A stretch of DNA of 64,000 nucleotides, from NCBI RefSeq assembly GCF_900111105.1, contig NZ_FOGC01000006.1, positions 62,001-126,000 on the forward strand, written 5' to 3'. Below, piece after piece: positions 1-10,473 of this stretch (positions within the stretch are counted from its first letter, which is position 1; every line of letters starts with the position of its first letter). Origin of the DNA: Rosenbergiella nectarea (GTDB taxonomy: Bacteria; Pseudomonadota; Gammaproteobacteria; Enterobacterales; Enterobacteriaceae). The notes below the pieces were generated by a model. It had not been told where the DNA came from. It was given only the letters and a program-made list of their open reading frames with translations, and did not search any database. The position numbers were made by a program, and so were the translations under genes.

Positions 1-252
1 GCGCATTATGAAGAGATTCATATGCCTAAAAATAGTGGTGCTGCAGTGGTTATCGCTGCCTTCGCAACTATCTTTGGTTTCGCAATGATCTGGTACATCT
101 GGTGGTTGGCGGTTGTCTCTTTTGTTGGAATCTTGGCGAGCTGGATCATCAAGAGCTTTGACGAAGACGTGGATTACTACGTTACCGTTGAAGAGATCGA
201 ACAGATTGAGAACAAACACTTTGAAGAACTTAGCAAAGCAGGTGTGAAATAA
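1..252 (+). CDS. cyoB: Cytochrome bo3 ubiquinol oxidase subunit I, C-terminal end (partial)
   Basis: The reading frame is open from the window edge, so only about the last 83 residues are present. CyoB is the heme-copper catalytic subunit that reduces O2 at the inner membrane and pumps protons. The visible part holds the last transmembrane helix (rich in W, I and A, with the sequence WYIWWLAVV) followed by the acidic cytoplasmic tail containing [10 protein letters not shown], both typical of E. coli CyoB. The stop overlaps the cyoC start by one base (TAATG), so the two genes are translationally coupled. An internal ATG at 22 is not the real start. Confidence 0.95.
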   Translation, partial: AHYEEIHMPKNSGAAVVIAAFATIFGFAMIWYIWWLAVVSFVGILASWIIKSFDEDVDYYVTVEEIEQIENKHFEELSKAGVK

Positions 253-860
253 TGTCTTCTCTATCTAAACACCACGACGCCCATGGAGAGCATGGGCATC
301 ACGATGCAGGAGCCAATAAGATTTTCGGCTTCTGGATCTACCTGATGAGTGACTGCATTATCTTTGCAACCTTGTTTGCAACCTATGCAGTAATGATGAA
401 TAGCACCGCAGGAGGTCCTGCAGGACGCGACATCTTTGAACTCCCTTATGTTCTTGGTGAAACCGCCCTACTTCTCCTAAGTTCTATTACTTACGGCATG
501 GCAGTTATTGCCATGAACAAAGGTAATAAAGGAACAGTTAATGCTTGGTTAGTCTTAACTTTCCTATGTGGTCTAGGATTCATCGGGATGGAAATCAATG
601 AGTTCCATCACCTGATCTCTGAAGGCTTCGGTCCTCAGCGTAGTGGCTTCCTGTCTGCATTCTTTACCTTAGTCGGTACCCACGGACTTCACGTAACCTG
701 TGGTCTGATTTGGATGCTGGTCCTGATGTTCCAGATCGCAACACGTGGTCTGACCGCGACTAACCGCACTCGTATCATGTGCCTAAGCTTGTTCTGGCAC
801 TTCTTAGATGTGGTGTGGATCTGTGTGTTTACCATTGTCTATCTGATGGGGGTCATGTAA
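252..860 (+). CDS. cyoC: Cytochrome bo3 ubiquinol oxidase subunit III
   Basis: This 202-residue membrane subunit is part of the cytochrome bo3 complex and stabilises the catalytic core. E. coli CyoC has 204 residues. A His-rich N-terminal segment ([14 protein letters not shown]) precedes five hydrophobic helices. The heme-copper oxidase subunit III signature is seen in [13 protein letters not shown] and in [12 protein letters not shown] near the C terminus. It lies in the cyoBCDE operon, with one-base TAATG overlaps on both sides. Confidence 0.97.
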   Translation: MSSLSKHHDAHGEHGHHDAGANKIFGFWIYLMSDCIIFATLFATYAVMMNSTAGGPAGRDIFELPYVLGETALLLLSSITYGMAVIAMNKGNKGTVNAWLVLTFLCGLGFIGMEINEFHHLISEGFGPQRSGFLSAFFTLVGTHGLHVTCGLIWMLVLMFQIATRGLTATNRTRIMCLSLFWHFLDVVWICVFTIVYLMGVM

Positions 861-1189
861 TGAGTCACTCAGCAACCGAACATGGCGCATCGCATGGTAG
901 CGTGAAGTCGTACATGATTGGCTTCATCCTCTCTATCATCCTGACAGGAATTCCTTTCTGGATGGTAATGGATGGAAGTTCTGCACACTCCACTACCCTG
1001 GCGGTAGTGGTGATCTGTGCCGTAGTTCAGGTTATTGTCCATCTGGTCTATTTCCTCCACCTCGACAGCAAGTCAGAGGGCGGCTGGAATCTAGTAGCCA
1101 TTGTCTTCTCAGCAATCATCATCTTGATTGTTGTGGTAGGCTCGCTGTGGATCATGTGGAACCTTAACTACAACATGATGCCCCACTAA
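860..1189 (+). CDS. cyoD: Cytochrome bo3 ubiquinol oxidase subunit IV
   Basis: This small membrane subunit has 109 residues, the same length as E. coli CyoD. It assists assembly and CuB binding of the bo3 oxidase. Three hydrophobic helices are visible, with the conserved [17 protein letters not shown] between helices 2 and 3. The start is the ATG at 860, inside the TAATG that ends cyoC. The open frame continues upstream to 779 inside cyoC, but the resulting extension is not CyoD-like. cyoE follows after 14 bases. Confidence 0.97.
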   Translation: MSHSATEHGASHGSVKSYMIGFILSIILTGIPFWMVMDGSSAHSTTLAVVVICAVVQVIVHLVYFLHLDSKSEGGWNLVAIVFSAIIILIVVVGSLWIMWNLNYNMMPH

Positions 1190-1203
1190 CTGAGTTAACC
1201 GTA

Positions 1204-2094
1204 ATGATTAAGCAATACCTACAAGTGACAAAACCAGGAATTATTTTCGGAAATTTAATTTCTGTGATCGGGGGTTTTTTGCTCGCCTCTAAAGGCAGCA
1301 TCGACTTCCGCTTATTTTTCGTCTCACTGATTGGGGTCTCGCTCGTCGTCGCATCAGGTTGTGTTTATAACAACGTGATTGACCGCGATATTGACCACAA
1401 GATGGAAAGAACGAAAAACCGAGTTCTGGTGAAGGGGCTCATTTCAACAAAAGTGAGCTTGGCGTACGCCACCTTGTTAGGTATTGCTGGTTTTGCGGTA
1501 CTTTACTTTGGTGCTAATCCGTTAGCTATGTGGCTAGCGGTAATGGGTTTCGTGGTTTATGTCGGTGTCTACAGCCTCTATATGAAACGTAATTCCGTTT
1601 ACGGAACGTTGATTGGAAGCTTGTCTGGCGCCGCGCCTCCCGTGATTGGCTACTGCGCCGTCACGGGTAATTTCGATGCTGGCGCATTGATTTTATTAGC
1701 TATTTTTAGCCTATGGCAAATGCCTCACTCTTATGCCATTGCGATCTTCCGCTTTAAAGATTATCAAGCGGCAAATATTCCGGTGCTACCTGTGGTAAAA
1801 GGTATCTCCGTCGCCAAAAACCATATTACGCTGTATATCATCGCGTTTATGGTCGCGACATTAATGCTCTCGTTAGGGGGCTATGCAGGCTATAAATATT
1901 TAGTGGTCGCGGCGGCGGTCAGCCTGTGGTGGTTAGGGATGGCGTTATCGGGTTATAAATCAGAAAATGACGACCGTGTTTGGGCTCGTAAGCTGTTTGT
2001 CTTCTCTATTGTCGCCATTACCGCGCTTAGCGTGATGATGTCTGTCGACTTTATGGGGCCAGGCTCTCCTGATCTACTGACCTACGTGCGCTAA
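1204..2094 (+). CDS. cyoE: Protoheme IX farnesyltransferase (heme O synthase)
   Basis: This inner-membrane UbiA-family prenyltransferase adds a farnesyl group to protoheme IX to make heme O, the cofactor of the oxidase encoded just upstream. It has 296 residues, equal to E. coli CyoE. The first Asp-rich motif [12 protein letters not shown] (about residues 57-68) and the conserved [20 protein letters not shown] loop (about 125-144) are visible, with about nine hydrophobic helices. It is the last gene of the operon and is followed by a GC-rich hairpin with a T-run. Confidence 0.97.
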   Translation: MIKQYLQVTKPGIIFGNLISVIGGFLLASKGSIDFRLFFVSLIGVSLVVASGCVYNNVIDRDIDHKMERTKNRVLVKGLISTKVSLAYATLLGIAGFAVLYFGANPLAMWLAVMGFVVYVGVYSLYMKRNSVYGTLIGSLSGAAPPVIGYCAVTGNFDAGALILLAIFSLWQMPHSYAIAIFRFKDYQAANIPVLPVVKGISVAKNHITLYIIAFMVATLMLSLGGYAGYKYLVVAAAVSLWWLGMALSGYKSENDDRVWARKLFVFSIVAITALSVMMSVDFMGPGSPDLLTYVR

Positions 2095-2113
2095 CCCCAC
2101 TCTTTGCTTTTAA

Positions 2114-2140
2114 GGCGCGAATTTCGCGCCTTTTCTTTTT
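2114..2140 (+). terminator. Rho-independent terminator of the cyo operon
   Basis: A 7-bp stem GGCGCGA/TCGCGCC with a 3-base loop is followed by TTTTCTTTTT, about 20 bases after the cyoE stop. Confidence 0.9.
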
Positions 2141-2221
2141 GTTACGTAAGCTTAAGATCTATTCATTTACCCAACCTACACAACTCCTTAGACTCTAAAC
2201 AGAATTAAATTTGAGGTTGTA

Positions 2222-3583
2222 ATGAACGATAATAAAATGACCCCACTCGAGTTGCGAGCAACCTGGGGATTGGGAACGGTATTTTCTTTACGCATGCTCG
2301 GCATGTTTATGGTCCTGCCTGTACTGACGACTTATGGCATGGCTTTACAGGGTGCCACCGAGGGGCTGATTGGGTTAGCCATCGGTATTTACGGTCTCGC
2401 ACAAGCAATCTTTCAGATCCCCTTTGGCTTACTTTCCGACCGCGTTGGACGCAAGCCGCTGATTGTCGGCGGATTACTGGTATTTGTATTGGGCAGTATC
2501 GTGGCGGCAACCACCACCTCGATTTGGGGAATTATTTTAGGTCGAGCCTTACAAGGTTCTGGCGCGATTGCCGCGGCAGTCATGGCACTATTATCTGATC
2601 TGACGCGCGAGCAGAATCGTACTAAAGCGATGGCCTTCATTGGCGTCAGTTTTGGGGTGACCTTCGCCATTGCGATGGTGGTAGGACCAATAGTGACGCA
2701 TCACCTCGGCTTACACGCCCTGTTCTGGATGATTGCCGTGTTGGCAGCACTCGGGATCATTATCACCTTACTGATTGTCCCCTCTACTTCTGAGCATGTT
2801 CTTAACCGCGAATCGGGTATGGTAAAAGGCAGCTTTCGTGATGTGTTAGCCAATCCAAAATTACTTAAGCTCAATGCGGGTATTTTATTCCTGCATATTT
2901 TATTGATGTCGAGTTTTGTCGCACTGCCAGGCGAGTTTGAACAAGCAGGTTTCCCTGCCGCCGAACATTGGAAAGTCTATCTTGTTACCATGCTGATCGC
3001 TTTCGTTGGCGTAGTGCCTTTTATTATCATTGCCGAAGTTAAGCGTAAGATGAAGCTGGTCTTTGTGAGCTGCGTCGCGCTATTACTGGTGGCTGAGCTG
3101 GTCTTATGGCAGGCAGGTGCCCATTTCTGGACACTGGTGGTTGGCGTTCAACTCTTCTTCTTTGCATTCAATTTGATGGAAGCAATCTTACCTTCACTGA
3201 TTAGCAAAGAATCTCCTGCTGGCTATAAAGGGACGGCAATGGGGATCTACTCCACCAGTCAATTTCTCGGTGTTGCTATCGGCGGCAGTATGGGGGGATG
3301 GGTTTTCCAACATGTAGATGCTCAAGCCGTCTTTTTGCTAGGAGCGGGGATTGCGATCCTGTGGTTACTGGTCAGTTTAACCATGCAAGAGCCGCCTTAC
3401 GTGAGTAGCCTTCGCGTAGTGATCCCTCACACTGATAATGCTGAATTACTTGAGCAGCGTTTACGTCAAGCACCGGGTGTGAGTAACGTGTTAATTATTC
3501 CGGAAGAGCGCGCGGCTTACATCAAAATTGATAGTAAAACGACCAATCGTGAAGCCATCGAAGCGCTGGTTTCGGCGAACTAG
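2222..3583 (+). CDS. yajR: MFS transporter YajR
   Basis: This 453-residue inner-membrane major-facilitator transporter (E. coli YajR, 454) probably works as a proton-driven exporter; its substrate is not known. Twelve hydrophobic segments are seen. The signature loop between helices 2 and 3 is GLLSDRVGRKPLI (about residues 74-86), and motif C-like glycines occur in helix 5. The last about 65 residues (from VSSLRVVIPHT) form the soluble ferredoxin-like YAM domain that distinguishes YajR from other MFS drug transporters. It is a single gene, convergent with yajQ. Confidence 0.95.
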   Translation: MNDNKMTPLELRATWGLGTVFSLRMLGMFMVLPVLTTYGMALQGATEGLIGLAIGIYGLAQAIFQIPFGLLSDRVGRKPLIVGGLLVFVLGSIVAATTTSIWGIILGRALQGSGAIAAAVMALLSDLTREQNRTKAMAFIGVSFGVTFAIAMVVGPIVTHHLGLHALFWMIAVLAALGIIITLLIVPSTSEHVLNRESGMVKGSFRDVLANPKLLKLNAGILFLHILLMSSFVALPGEFEQAGFPAAEHWKVYLVTMLIAFVGVVPFIIIAEVKRKMKLVFVSCVALLLVAELVLWQAGAHFWTLVVGVQLFFFAFNLMEAILPSLISKESPAGYKGTAMGIYSTSQFLGVAIGGSMGGWVFQHVDAQAVFLLGAGIAILWLLVSLTMQEPPYVSSLRVVIPHTDNAELLEQRLRQAPGVSNVLIIPEERAAYIKIDSKTTNREAIEALVSAN

Positions 3584-3599
3584 CCCCCTCCCTTCTCGA

Positions 3600-3631
3600 C
3601 CACTTACCTGAAAATTATCTCAGGTAAGTGG
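3600..3631. terminator. Perfect 12-bp inverted repeat between convergent yajR and yajQ
   Basis: The arms CCACTTACCTGA and TCAGGTAAGTGG surround an 8-base AT-rich loop. There is no clear T-run on either side. Its place between two convergent stops suggests a shared terminator. Confidence 0.55.
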
Positions 3632-3640
3632 CAGTTAACC

Positions 3641-4132
3641 TTAATCGCGGAAGTTTTTAAATTGGAACGGTTGTCCCAAATTAGCCGCTTTCACCGTTGC
3701 CATCGCGGATTGTAAATCATCACGAGATTTACCGATCACTCGCAAAGATTCTCCCTGAATTTGGGTTTGAACTTTCAGTTTGGCATCCTTGATGACTTTA
3801 ACAATTTTCTTGGCAATGTCGGATTCAATCCCTTTCTTCATCTTAATGTCCAGGCTCCAGCTCTTACCACTATGGGTGATTTCTTCTGGTACATCGAGCA
3901 CGGCCCCTTCAATTCCCCGTTTCAACATTTTTTCACGCAGAATGTCGACAATTTGACGTACTTGGAAATCAGACTCGCTACTCACGGTGATCACTTCATT
4001 CTTTTCATTCAGTGTCACTTCCGCCGTCACATTACGAAAATCGAAACGCGTTGAAAGCTCGCGGTTCGCATTTTCTACAGCATTTTTCACTTCTGGCATT
4101 TCAACTTCTGAAACTATATCGAAAGATGGCAT
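3641..4132 (-). CDS. yajQ: YajQ family nucleotide-binding protein
   Basis: This 163-residue cytoplasmic protein has two ferredoxin-like domains. Family members bind nucleotides, and a Xanthomonas homologue binds c-di-GMP; its role in enterobacteria is unclear. The start is set at the ATG giving [15 protein letters not shown], the conserved N terminus, preceded by AGGAG. The longer open frame back to 4189 adds 19 unconserved residues. [15 protein letters not shown] near the C terminus is typical. Convergent with yajR. Confidence 0.95.
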   Translation of the reverse strand: MPSFDIVSEVEMPEVKNAVENANRELSTRFDFRNVTAEVTLNEKNEVITVSSESDFQVRQIVDILREKMLKRGIEGAVLDVPEEITHSGKSWSLDIKMKKGIESDIAKKIVKVIKDAKLKVQTQIQGESLRVIGKSRDDLQSAMATVKAANLGQPFQFKNFRD

Positions 4133-4231
4133 ATTTTCTTCTCCTCTTAAATCGTTGACATGCATAATACCGATCTGTAATAACGACACAACTGTTCAGC
4201 AAAAAATGGCGATGGATTGCGAGGGAATTTT

Positions 4232-5149
4232 ATGAGAATTACAGTATTAGGCTGTGGCGCCTTAGGTCAGATATGGTTATCCGCTCTGTCCAGAGCAGGC
4301 CACACCGTGCAAGGCTGGCTTAGGGTGCCACAGTCACAGCTCCACATACAGGTCTTCACCCCTGAACAGGAGTCTTATCATCATAGGTTCACCGCTAACG
4401 ATGGTCGCCTTCTACAGCAGTGTGAGTTATTACTGGTGACATTAAAAGCCCAACAACTCCAATCAGGACTAACACTGATTTTGCCTCTGCTTCCTGCAGA
4501 TTGCCCCATTGTCTTAATGCACAACGGACTAGGGGTAATCGATGATCTGCCTACCGTTACTCAGCCCTTGTGCCACGCAGTGACCACGCAAGCCGCCTAT
4601 CGCACCTCAGCCGCAACACTGCATAAAGCGTGGGGATTCACTCAGCTCGGACCGTTGAATGCAGCGGCACAATCGGTAAGCCATATCGCTGATATGCTTC
4701 ATCAGGCCCTGCCCGATGTGGCTTGGTATGACCAGATTAAAATCTCTGGATGGAAAAAATTAGCCGTTAATGCGGTCATTAATCCTTTAACGGTAAAATA
4801 TGACTGTCATAATGGTGAGCTAAAGGAGGTTCTCGACGAAGTCAGGGCGCTTTGTGACGAACTTGCCACCGTGATGAACCGTGAAGGGATCCCTACCGAT
4901 GCGCATCAGTTATACGAACTGGTCGTCAATGTTATTGGCCTCACCGCCGAAAATAGTAGCTCTATGCGACAAGATATCCACGCAAAGCGCTTAACTGAAA
5001 TCGACTATATCAATGGTTATCTCCTTAAACGGGCGCGCTGCTATGGGTTAACGTTGCCTCAGCATTCGGCGCTTTATCAATGGATTAAACAAAAGGAATC
5101 CGAATATGTCGGCGACGCCCTCAGTACTACTCTGCCTCGCTCATGGTAA
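4232..5149 (+). CDS. panE: 2-dehydropantoate 2-reductase
   Basis: This 305-residue cytoplasmic enzyme uses NADPH to reduce ketopantoate to pantoate in pantothenate and CoA synthesis. The dinucleotide-binding motif GCGALG sits at residues 7-12. The conserved catalytic Lys lies in KISGWKKLAVNAVINPLT, and the C-terminal motif TEIDYINGYLLKRA is present. The start is the ATG at 4232, with the ribosome binding site GCGAGGG 6 bases upstream. The frame extends 5 codons earlier, but that part is not conserved. Its 3' end overlaps yajL by 44 bases, so the genes are probably co-transcribed. Confidence 0.95.
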   Translation: MRITVLGCGALGQIWLSALSRAGHTVQGWLRVPQSQLHIQVFTPEQESYHHRFTANDGRLLQQCELLLVTLKAQQLQSGLTLILPLLPADCPIVLMHNGLGVIDDLPTVTQPLCHAVTTQAAYRTSAATLHKAWGFTQLGPLNAAAQSVSHIADMLHQALPDVAWYDQIKISGWKKLAVNAVINPLTVKYDCHNGELKEVLDEVRALCDELATVMNREGIPTDAHQLYELVVNVIGLTAENSSSMRQDIHAKRLTEIDYINGYLLKRARCYGLTLPQHSALYQWIKQKESEYVGDALSTTLPRSW

Positions 5150-5702
5150 TGATGCCATTGAGATCACCACGTTTTTAAGTCTACTGCCGCGCGCCGGTAT
5201 ACATATTACCGTAGCGAGTGTCGAGGGTGACAGCGCTCTCACCCTTCGCAGCGCAGAGGGACTGACATTTCAGGCCGACGTCCCCCTTTGCCAAGCTGTC
5301 GATACAGCCCATGACTTACTTCTCTTGATTGGGGGAAAGGAAAGTTGTGAAACCTACGCCGGAAGCGACTTAGTCATTGAATCCATCGCTCAATTCACGG
5401 CAAGCCAAGGTTACGTGGCGGCCATGAGTCATGTCGTACCGGGATTAATTGATAAGGTCGACCGTTATCGGGGGGCAAATGTAACCTGCCTGCCGCAACA
5501 GAGCGCTTTACTACAGCATACGCAATGGCAGGAGCGGCGTGTTGTGGTCGATCCACGCTATCACCTACTGAGCGGCCAAGGACCGTTGTGCGCAACCGAT
5601 ATGTCGCTGAAAATCATCGAACTGTTGAAGGGAAAGGAAGATGCTCATGCCATTACCCATGATCTCGCCCTCCCCATCGGGATTTACAATTATCAAGAGT
5701 AA
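5106..5702 (+). CDS. yajL: YajL-like DJ-1/PfpI protein lacking the nucleophilic cysteine
   Basis: This 198-residue protein is collinear with E. coli YajL (196), a DJ-1 superfamily protein linked to oxidative stress and protein deglycation, and sits in the same place downstream of panE. The DJ-1 acidic residue is kept (Glu19). The nucleophile elbow, normally AAICAAPA, reads AAMSHVVP here, so the catalytic Cys is Ser108 and the following AAP is lost. The PGG motif is changed to IGG. The C-terminal GIYNYQE is retained. The frame is intact and a good AAGGA site precedes the ATG. It is either a functionally diverged or a degenerating member. Confidence 0.88.
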   Translation: MSATPSVLLCLAHGNDAIEITTFLSLLPRAGIHITVASVEGDSALTLRSAEGLTFQADVPLCQAVDTAHDLLLLIGGKESCETYAGSDLVIESIAQFTASQGYVAAMSHVVPGLIDKVDRYRGANVTCLPQQSALLQHTQWQERRVVVDPRYHLLSGQGPLCATDMSLKIIELLKGKEDAHAITHDLALPIGIYNYQE

Positions 5703-5729
5703 AAAAAAGGCCTCATTATCGAGGCCTTT
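5703..5729 (-). terminator. Terminator of thiI, possibly bidirectional
   Basis: A stem AAAGGCCTC/GAGGCCTTT has a 6-base loop. On the minus strand it is followed by a run of T, just after the thiI stop. It also lies just after the yajL stop on the plus strand. Confidence 0.85.
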
Positions 5730-5733
5730 GTCA

Positions 5734-7182
5734 TTATGGACGGTACACTTTAACGTTCGTGAATCCTTGCTCATGCAGGTATAAGGCTTGTAATCGGCTC
5801 ATTACACCCCGTTGGCAGTAAAGTAGCCACGTGCGCGAACGGTCCAACTCCCCAAATTGAGTGCTCAGCTTATAGAAAGGTATCGATTTGATTTCCACGC
5901 CACTGAGCTCCAGTGGGTGATCATCTTGTTCATCGATTGAACGAATATCCAGAATCGAATCCTGAGCCGTTAATTCACTGACAGACTCAACTTCTGCTAC
6001 TTCTGCCGTGGTCTCGACGGCAATTTCACGAATATCGATATTACGCGCCTCAGAAACGACCCGATCCAAAATACTAAAATCAAAATTATTCTCTTCTTCT
6101 TCGATCTTAGCTTTAACCGCTTTCACGGTAGGGCTCTTAGAGATCACTCCGCAATATTCAGGCATGGTCTTCGCAAAGTCTTCGGTCCCGATTTGACGAG
6201 CTACTTTGATGATGTGTTCTTTATCATGCGAGATAAGGGGACGCAGGATAAGGGTATCCGAGACGTTGTCGATAAGACGAAGATTAGTTAGGGTTTGGCT
6301 GGACACTTGGCCAAGGGCTTCACCGGTCACCAACGCTTGAACGCCATAACGCTCCGCAATATGCGAGGCCGCACGAACCATCATTCGCTTCAGTACAACG
6401 CCCATCTGCCCATCATCAACTTTCTCTAAAATCTCACCGACAACTGGCTCGAAATCGATCGTGATGAATCGCACACGGTGGGAACGACCAAAGGTATTCC
6501 AAAGATAGTGCGCAACTTGACGTACACCAATTTCGTGAGCAGCACCGCCAAGATTAAAGAAGCAATAGTGAACCCGGCTGCCACGGCGCATCAGCATATA
6601 ACTCGAGACTCCTGAGTCAAAACCGCCGGAGATCAACGAGATAACATCTTCTTGCGTCCCTATTGGAAAACCACCGAGTCCTTCATAACGGTGAGTGATC
6701 AGCAATAAGCGATCTTGATCGATCTCTAAATGTACCGTCATATCCGGATTTTGCAGTTTGACGGAGGCTGACTCTATATGTTGGTTCAACCCACCGCCAA
6801 CATAACGTTCTACCTCATGTGAGGTGAACTCGTGTTTACCACGGCGTTTGGCACGCACACAGAAGGTTTTACCCTCAAGTTGCGTCTGGTACATGGCCAA
6901 GGTTTGCTCAAAAATATCATGCAAGCTGGTAAAGCTACGATCTTCAACCGCGAGCACATGATGGATGCCCGGGATCCGAGTCAGTGCTTCTGCCACCGCT
7001 AAGCTGCGTTCGGGTTTTCGCGTGCGAACGGTAATGTGGTCCCACAGACGAACTACCGCAATATCTTCATCAACGCTTTTCAGCACGTTTCGTATATTAC
7101 TGGATAAAATTTTGATAAAGCGCAGCCGTACAGATTGGCTTTTGATCGTTATTTCTGGAAATAATTTTACGATAAACTTCAT
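5734..7182 (-). CDS. thiI: tRNA 4-thiouridine sulfurtransferase ThiI
   Basis: This 482-residue protein (same length as E. coli ThiI) adenylates U8 of tRNA and transfers sulfur to make s4U. It also supplies sulfur for the thiazole of thiamine. Domains in order: N-terminal ferredoxin-like region and THUMP (about 1-165), the PP-loop ATPase with SGGFDSG (about 185), and a C-terminal rhodanese domain. The disulfide-partner Cys is in [10 protein letters not shown] and the persulfide Cys in [13 protein letters not shown]. It is transcribed away from xseB. Confidence 0.97.
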   Translation of the reverse strand: MKFIVKLFPEITIKSQSVRLRFIKILSSNIRNVLKSVDEDIAVVRLWDHITVRTRKPERSLAVAEALTRIPGIHHVLAVEDRSFTSLHDIFEQTLAMYQTQLEGKTFCVRAKRRGKHEFTSHEVERYVGGGLNQHIESASVKLQNPDMTVHLEIDQDRLLLITHRYEGLGGFPIGTQEDVISLISGGFDSGVSSYMLMRRGSRVHYCFFNLGGAAHEIGVRQVAHYLWNTFGRSHRVRFITIDFEPVVGEILEKVDDGQMGVVLKRMMVRAASHIAERYGVQALVTGEALGQVSSQTLTNLRLIDNVSDTLILRPLISHDKEHIIKVARQIGTEDFAKTMPEYCGVISKSPTVKAVKAKIEEEENNFDFSILDRVVSEARNIDIREIAVETTAEVAEVESVSELTAQDSILDIRSIDEQDDHPLELSGVEIKSIPFYKLSTQFGELDRSRTWLLYCQRGVMSRLQALYLHEQGFTNVKVYRP

Positions 7183-7398
7183 AATGGCACTAACTTACGT
7201 GGGAATAAACGTTAATAATTAACCGTTTATATGTTAAAATAGTTTTCAGGGTTACCCTCTGAATTAAGCGCGCGTAGTATATCACCATTAGGGTGTCATA
7301 GCTTGTTTTAGTCGTGCGCTACAGAGTATTTTGCGAAAACCCTCTAGTCAGCTAACATATATCTTAATTATCGCTCACTCACCAAGCCGGTACTGTAT

Positions 7399-7638
7399 AT
7401 GCCTAAAAAACCTGCGTCGACGAAAAGCTTTGAACAATCCCTTTCTGAGTTGGAAGCCATTGTACAACGCTTAGAAAGCGGTCAACTGCCGCTAGAGGAT
7501 GCCCTCAACGAATTCGAAAAAGGGGTGATCCTTGCACGCCAAGGTCAACAGCAACTACAGCAAGCCGAGCAACGGGTACAAATTCTCCTCGCTCAAGACG
7601 AGCATGCTGAATTATCAACGTTCGCACCGGAAAAGTGA
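7399..7638 (+). CDS. xseB: Exodeoxyribonuclease VII small subunit
   Basis: This 79-residue protein (E. coli 80) is the small subunit of ExoVII, which degrades single-stranded DNA; several XseB copies bind one XseA. The family signature [32 protein letters not shown] fills the first half. The rest is an acidic, Gln-rich helix. It is the first gene of the xseB-ispA-dxs operon, and ispA starts 2 bases after its stop. Confidence 0.96.
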   Translation: MPKKPASTKSFEQSLSELEAIVQRLESGQLPLEDALNEFEKGVILARQGQQQLQQAEQRVQILLAQDEHAELSTFAPEK

Positions 7639-7640
7639 TC

Positions 7641-8540
7641 ATGGATCTCTCCACTAGCTTAACGCATTACCGTACCCGTATTGATCGCGTGCTCGAAGAA
7701 TGTTTAGAGAATCTTACTTTTCAGTCTATTCCCTTATATAAAGCCATGCATCATGGCGTATTATTAGGGGGTAAAAGAATGCGTCCTTTTCTGGTCTACG
7801 CGACCGGAGAGATGTTCGGTATCGACCCAAAAGTGTTGGATGTGCCAGCGTCAGCAATCGAGTATGTTCATGCTTATTCTCTTATTCATGACGACTTACC
7901 TGCTATGGACGATGATAGCCTTCGCCGTGGACAGCCAACCTGCCATATTGCTTTTGGTGAAGATACCGCAATTCTAGCGGGCGATGGATTACTGACGCAG
8001 GCGTTTTCGATTTTAAGTGACAATCCTATGCAAGACGTTTCGGATAAGACGCGGCTTGCAATGGTAAGCGAATTAGCCCGCGCAAGCGGCGCAGCCGGCA
8101 TGGTACTGGGTCAAGCTTTAGACTTACAGGCAGAAGGTAAAACGTTGGATGTGGCAGCCTTGGAAACTATCCACCGTCATAAAACCGGGGCATTAATTCG
8201 CGCCGCTATTCGCTTAGGGGCCTTAAGTGCCGGTGAAAAGAGCCGCCAATACTTACCGATACTTGACCGTTATGCTGAAGCAATTGGGCTTGCCTTCCAA
8301 GTGCAAGACGATATTTTAGATGTTACCGGCGATAGCCAAGTCACGGGTAAACAACAAGGGATGGATGTCGCCCACGGTAAAAGCACCTACCCTGGATTAT
8401 TAGGGCTTGCCCAAGCGCGTACTAAAGCCCAAGAGCTTTACCAAGAAGCCATCAACGCGCTGGCACAGCTTGAACAGCATGGCTTCAATACCCAGCAATT
8501 ACAGGCGTTAGCGAGTTATATCGTTGAGCGTAATAAATAA
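7641..8540 (+). CDS. ispA: (2E,6E)-farnesyl diphosphate synthase
   Basis: This 299-residue enzyme (same length as E. coli IspA) condenses IPP with DMAPP and GPP to give FPP for quinones, undecaprenyl phosphate and heme O. The first Asp-rich motif is DDLPAMDDD (about 85-93) and the second is DDILD in [13 protein letters not shown] (about 222-234). GGKRMRP near residue 46 binds IPP. The start is taken at ATG 7641. A GTG at 7635 would add two residues and overlap the xseB stop. Confidence 0.96.
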   Translation: MDLSTSLTHYRTRIDRVLEECLENLTFQSIPLYKAMHHGVLLGGKRMRPFLVYATGEMFGIDPKVLDVPASAIEYVHAYSLIHDDLPAMDDDSLRRGQPTCHIAFGEDTAILAGDGLLTQAFSILSDNPMQDVSDKTRLAMVSELARASGAAGMVLGQALDLQAEGKTLDVAALETIHRHKTGALIRAAIRLGALSAGEKSRQYLPILDRYAEAIGLAFQVQDDILDVTGDSQVTGKQQGMDVAHGKSTYPGLLGLAQARTKAQELYQEAINALAQLEQHGFNTQQLQALASYIVERNK

Positions 8541-8559
8541 ATTTTATGATGAGTCTCTG

Positions 8560-10425
8560 ATGAGTTTTGACAATACCCTTTATCCCACTCTGGCCTTGGC
8601 TGAGACCGTTCAGCAATTACGCCAACTTCCTAAAGAGAAGTTGCCACAGCTTTGCGAAGAATTGCGCGCGTATTTGCTCAATAGCGTGAGTCAATCGAGT
8701 GGGCACTTTGCCTCTGGCCTTGGTGTCGTTGAACTTACCGTCGCATTGCACTATGTCTATGATACACCTTTCGATCACTTAATTTGGGATGTCGGCCATC
8801 AAGCCTACCCTCATAAAATTTTGACAGGTCGCCGTGATCGAATCGGTACCATTCGTCAGAAAGATGGGCTTCACCCGTTTCCGTGGCGTGCGGAAAGTGA
8901 ACATGATGTATTAAGTGTCGGACACTCATCAACCTCTATTAGCGCAGGTTTAGGTTTGGCGGTTGCCGCGCAGAAAGAACAAAAAGACCGTAAAGTAGCC
9001 TGTATCATCGGCGATGGCGCAATCACCGCAGGAATGGCATTCGAAGCGATGAACCATGCCGGTGATATTAAACCCGATATGTTAGTTATCCTTAATGATA
9101 ATGACATGTCTATCTCCGAAAATGTTGGGGCATTGAATAATCGCGTCGCCCAACTTCTCTCGGGTAAAACCTATTCTAAACTGCGCGAGAGCGGTAAACG
9201 CGCCTTCGATAACTTCCCGCCGATTAAAGAGCTCCTTAAACGCACGGAAGAGCATCTTAAAGGTATGGTGTCCCCTGGAACCTTATTCGAAGAGTTAGGC
9301 TTTAACTATATCGGCCCAGTGGATGGACACGACGTCCTGACGCTCGTCAGTACGTTATGGAATATGCGTCAGCTAAAAGGCCCTCAATTTCTGCATATCA
9401 TTACGCAGAAAGGTAAAGGATACGCCCCGGCTGAAAAAGACCCGATAAGCTGGCATGCTGTGCCGAAATTCGATCCCGCAAGTGGTGTGTTACCTGCCAG
9501 TAAACCCAGTATTGCCCCAACCTATTCGAAGGTGTTTGGCGACTGGTTGTGTGAAGTGGCGGCGCAAGATCCTAAACTGATGGCGGTCACTCCGGCGATG
9601 CGTGAAGGCTCCGGGATGGTGCGTTTCTCGCGTGAGTACCCGCAGCAATACTTCGATGTCGCTATTGCCGAACAACATGCTGTCACCTTCGCGGCAGGAT
9701 TAGCGATTGGCGGTTATCGTCCGGTGGTTGCCATCTACTCGACATTTTTACAGCGTGCCTACGATCAGCTGATCCATGATGTGGCGATTCAGAAGTTGCC
9801 GGTGTTATTCGCAATCGATCGCGGCGGTATTGTGGGAGCAGATGGACAAACCCACCAAGGCGCGTTTGATATTGCGTTCTTACGCTGCGTGCCGGACTTA
9901 ATTATCATGACACCGAGCAATGAGGACGAGTGTCGTCAAATGCTCTACACGGGTTACCACTATCGCCAAGGCCCTAGTGCCGTGCGCTATCCGCGTGGTA
10001 ACGGTATCGGTCTGCCAGAGCGTCCATTGACGGCTCTACCGATTGGTAAAGGGTGTGTTGTACGGGAAGGGGCTGAGGTGGCTATCTTAAACTTCGGTAC
10101 ACTACTTGAAGAAGCGACACTCGCGGCTGAGCAATTAGGCGCAACGTTAGTCGATATGCGCTTTGTGAAGCCTCTCGATGAAGAGCTGGTGCTTGCGCTC
10201 GCAAAAACCCATAAATCTTTTATTACGCTAGAAGAAGGGGCGATTAAAGGCGGTGCTGGGAGTGGTGTAAATGAACTGCTAATGGCTCATCGACTGATGC
10301 GTCCCGTCCTCAACCTGGGATTACCCGATGAATTTATCGCTCAGGGTACGCAGGAAGAAGTCAGAACATCACTTGGCTTAGACAGTCAGGGAATACTCAA
10401 CAGCTACCAGCAGTGGTCTGCATAG
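8560..10425 (+). CDS. dxs: 1-deoxy-D-xylulose-5-phosphate synthase
   Basis: This 621-residue ThDP enzyme (E. coli 620) joins pyruvate and glyceraldehyde 3-phosphate in the first step of the MEP isoprenoid pathway; it pairs naturally with ispA upstream. The ThDP/Mg2+ motif [18 protein letters not shown] is at about 153-170. The transketolase-like pyrimidine domain ([19 protein letters not shown]) and the C-terminal transketolase domain follow. The DRAG motif of most DXS proteins reads DRGG here. The start is the ATG giving [13 protein letters not shown]; the frame runs 12 codons further upstream into ispA. Confidence 0.97.
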   Translation: MSFDNTLYPTLALAETVQQLRQLPKEKLPQLCEELRAYLLNSVSQSSGHFASGLGVVELTVALHYVYDTPFDHLIWDVGHQAYPHKILTGRRDRIGTIRQKDGLHPFPWRAESEHDVLSVGHSSTSISAGLGLAVAAQKEQKDRKVACIIGDGAITAGMAFEAMNHAGDIKPDMLVILNDNDMSISENVGALNNRVAQLLSGKTYSKLRESGKRAFDNFPPIKELLKRTEEHLKGMVSPGTLFEELGFNYIGPVDGHDVLTLVSTLWNMRQLKGPQFLHIITQKGKGYAPAEKDPISWHAVPKFDPASGVLPASKPSIAPTYSKVFGDWLCEVAAQDPKLMAVTPAMREGSGMVRFSREYPQQYFDVAIAEQHAVTFAAGLAIGGYRPVVAIYSTFLQRAYDQLIHDVAIQKLPVLFAIDRGGIVGADGQTHQGAFDIAFLRCVPDLIIMTPSNEDECRQMLYTGYHYRQGPSAVRYPRGNGIGLPERPLTALPIGKGCVVREGAEVAILNFGTLLEEATLAAEQLGATLVDMRFVKPLDEELVLALAKTHKSFITLEEGAIKGGAGSGVNELLMAHRLMRPVLNLGLPDEFIAQGTQEEVRTSLGLDSQGILNSYQQWSA

Positions 10426-10447
10426 AAAAAAACGCCATACCTGAAGT

Positions 10448-10473
10448 AACCCCCGATAATCGGGGGTTTTTTT
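10448..10473 (+). terminator. Rho-independent terminator of xseB-ispA-dxs
   Basis: The inverted repeat AACCCCCGAT/ATCGGGGGTT is followed by a T-run. It ends within the last bases of the convergent gene thiL. Confidence 0.9.
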
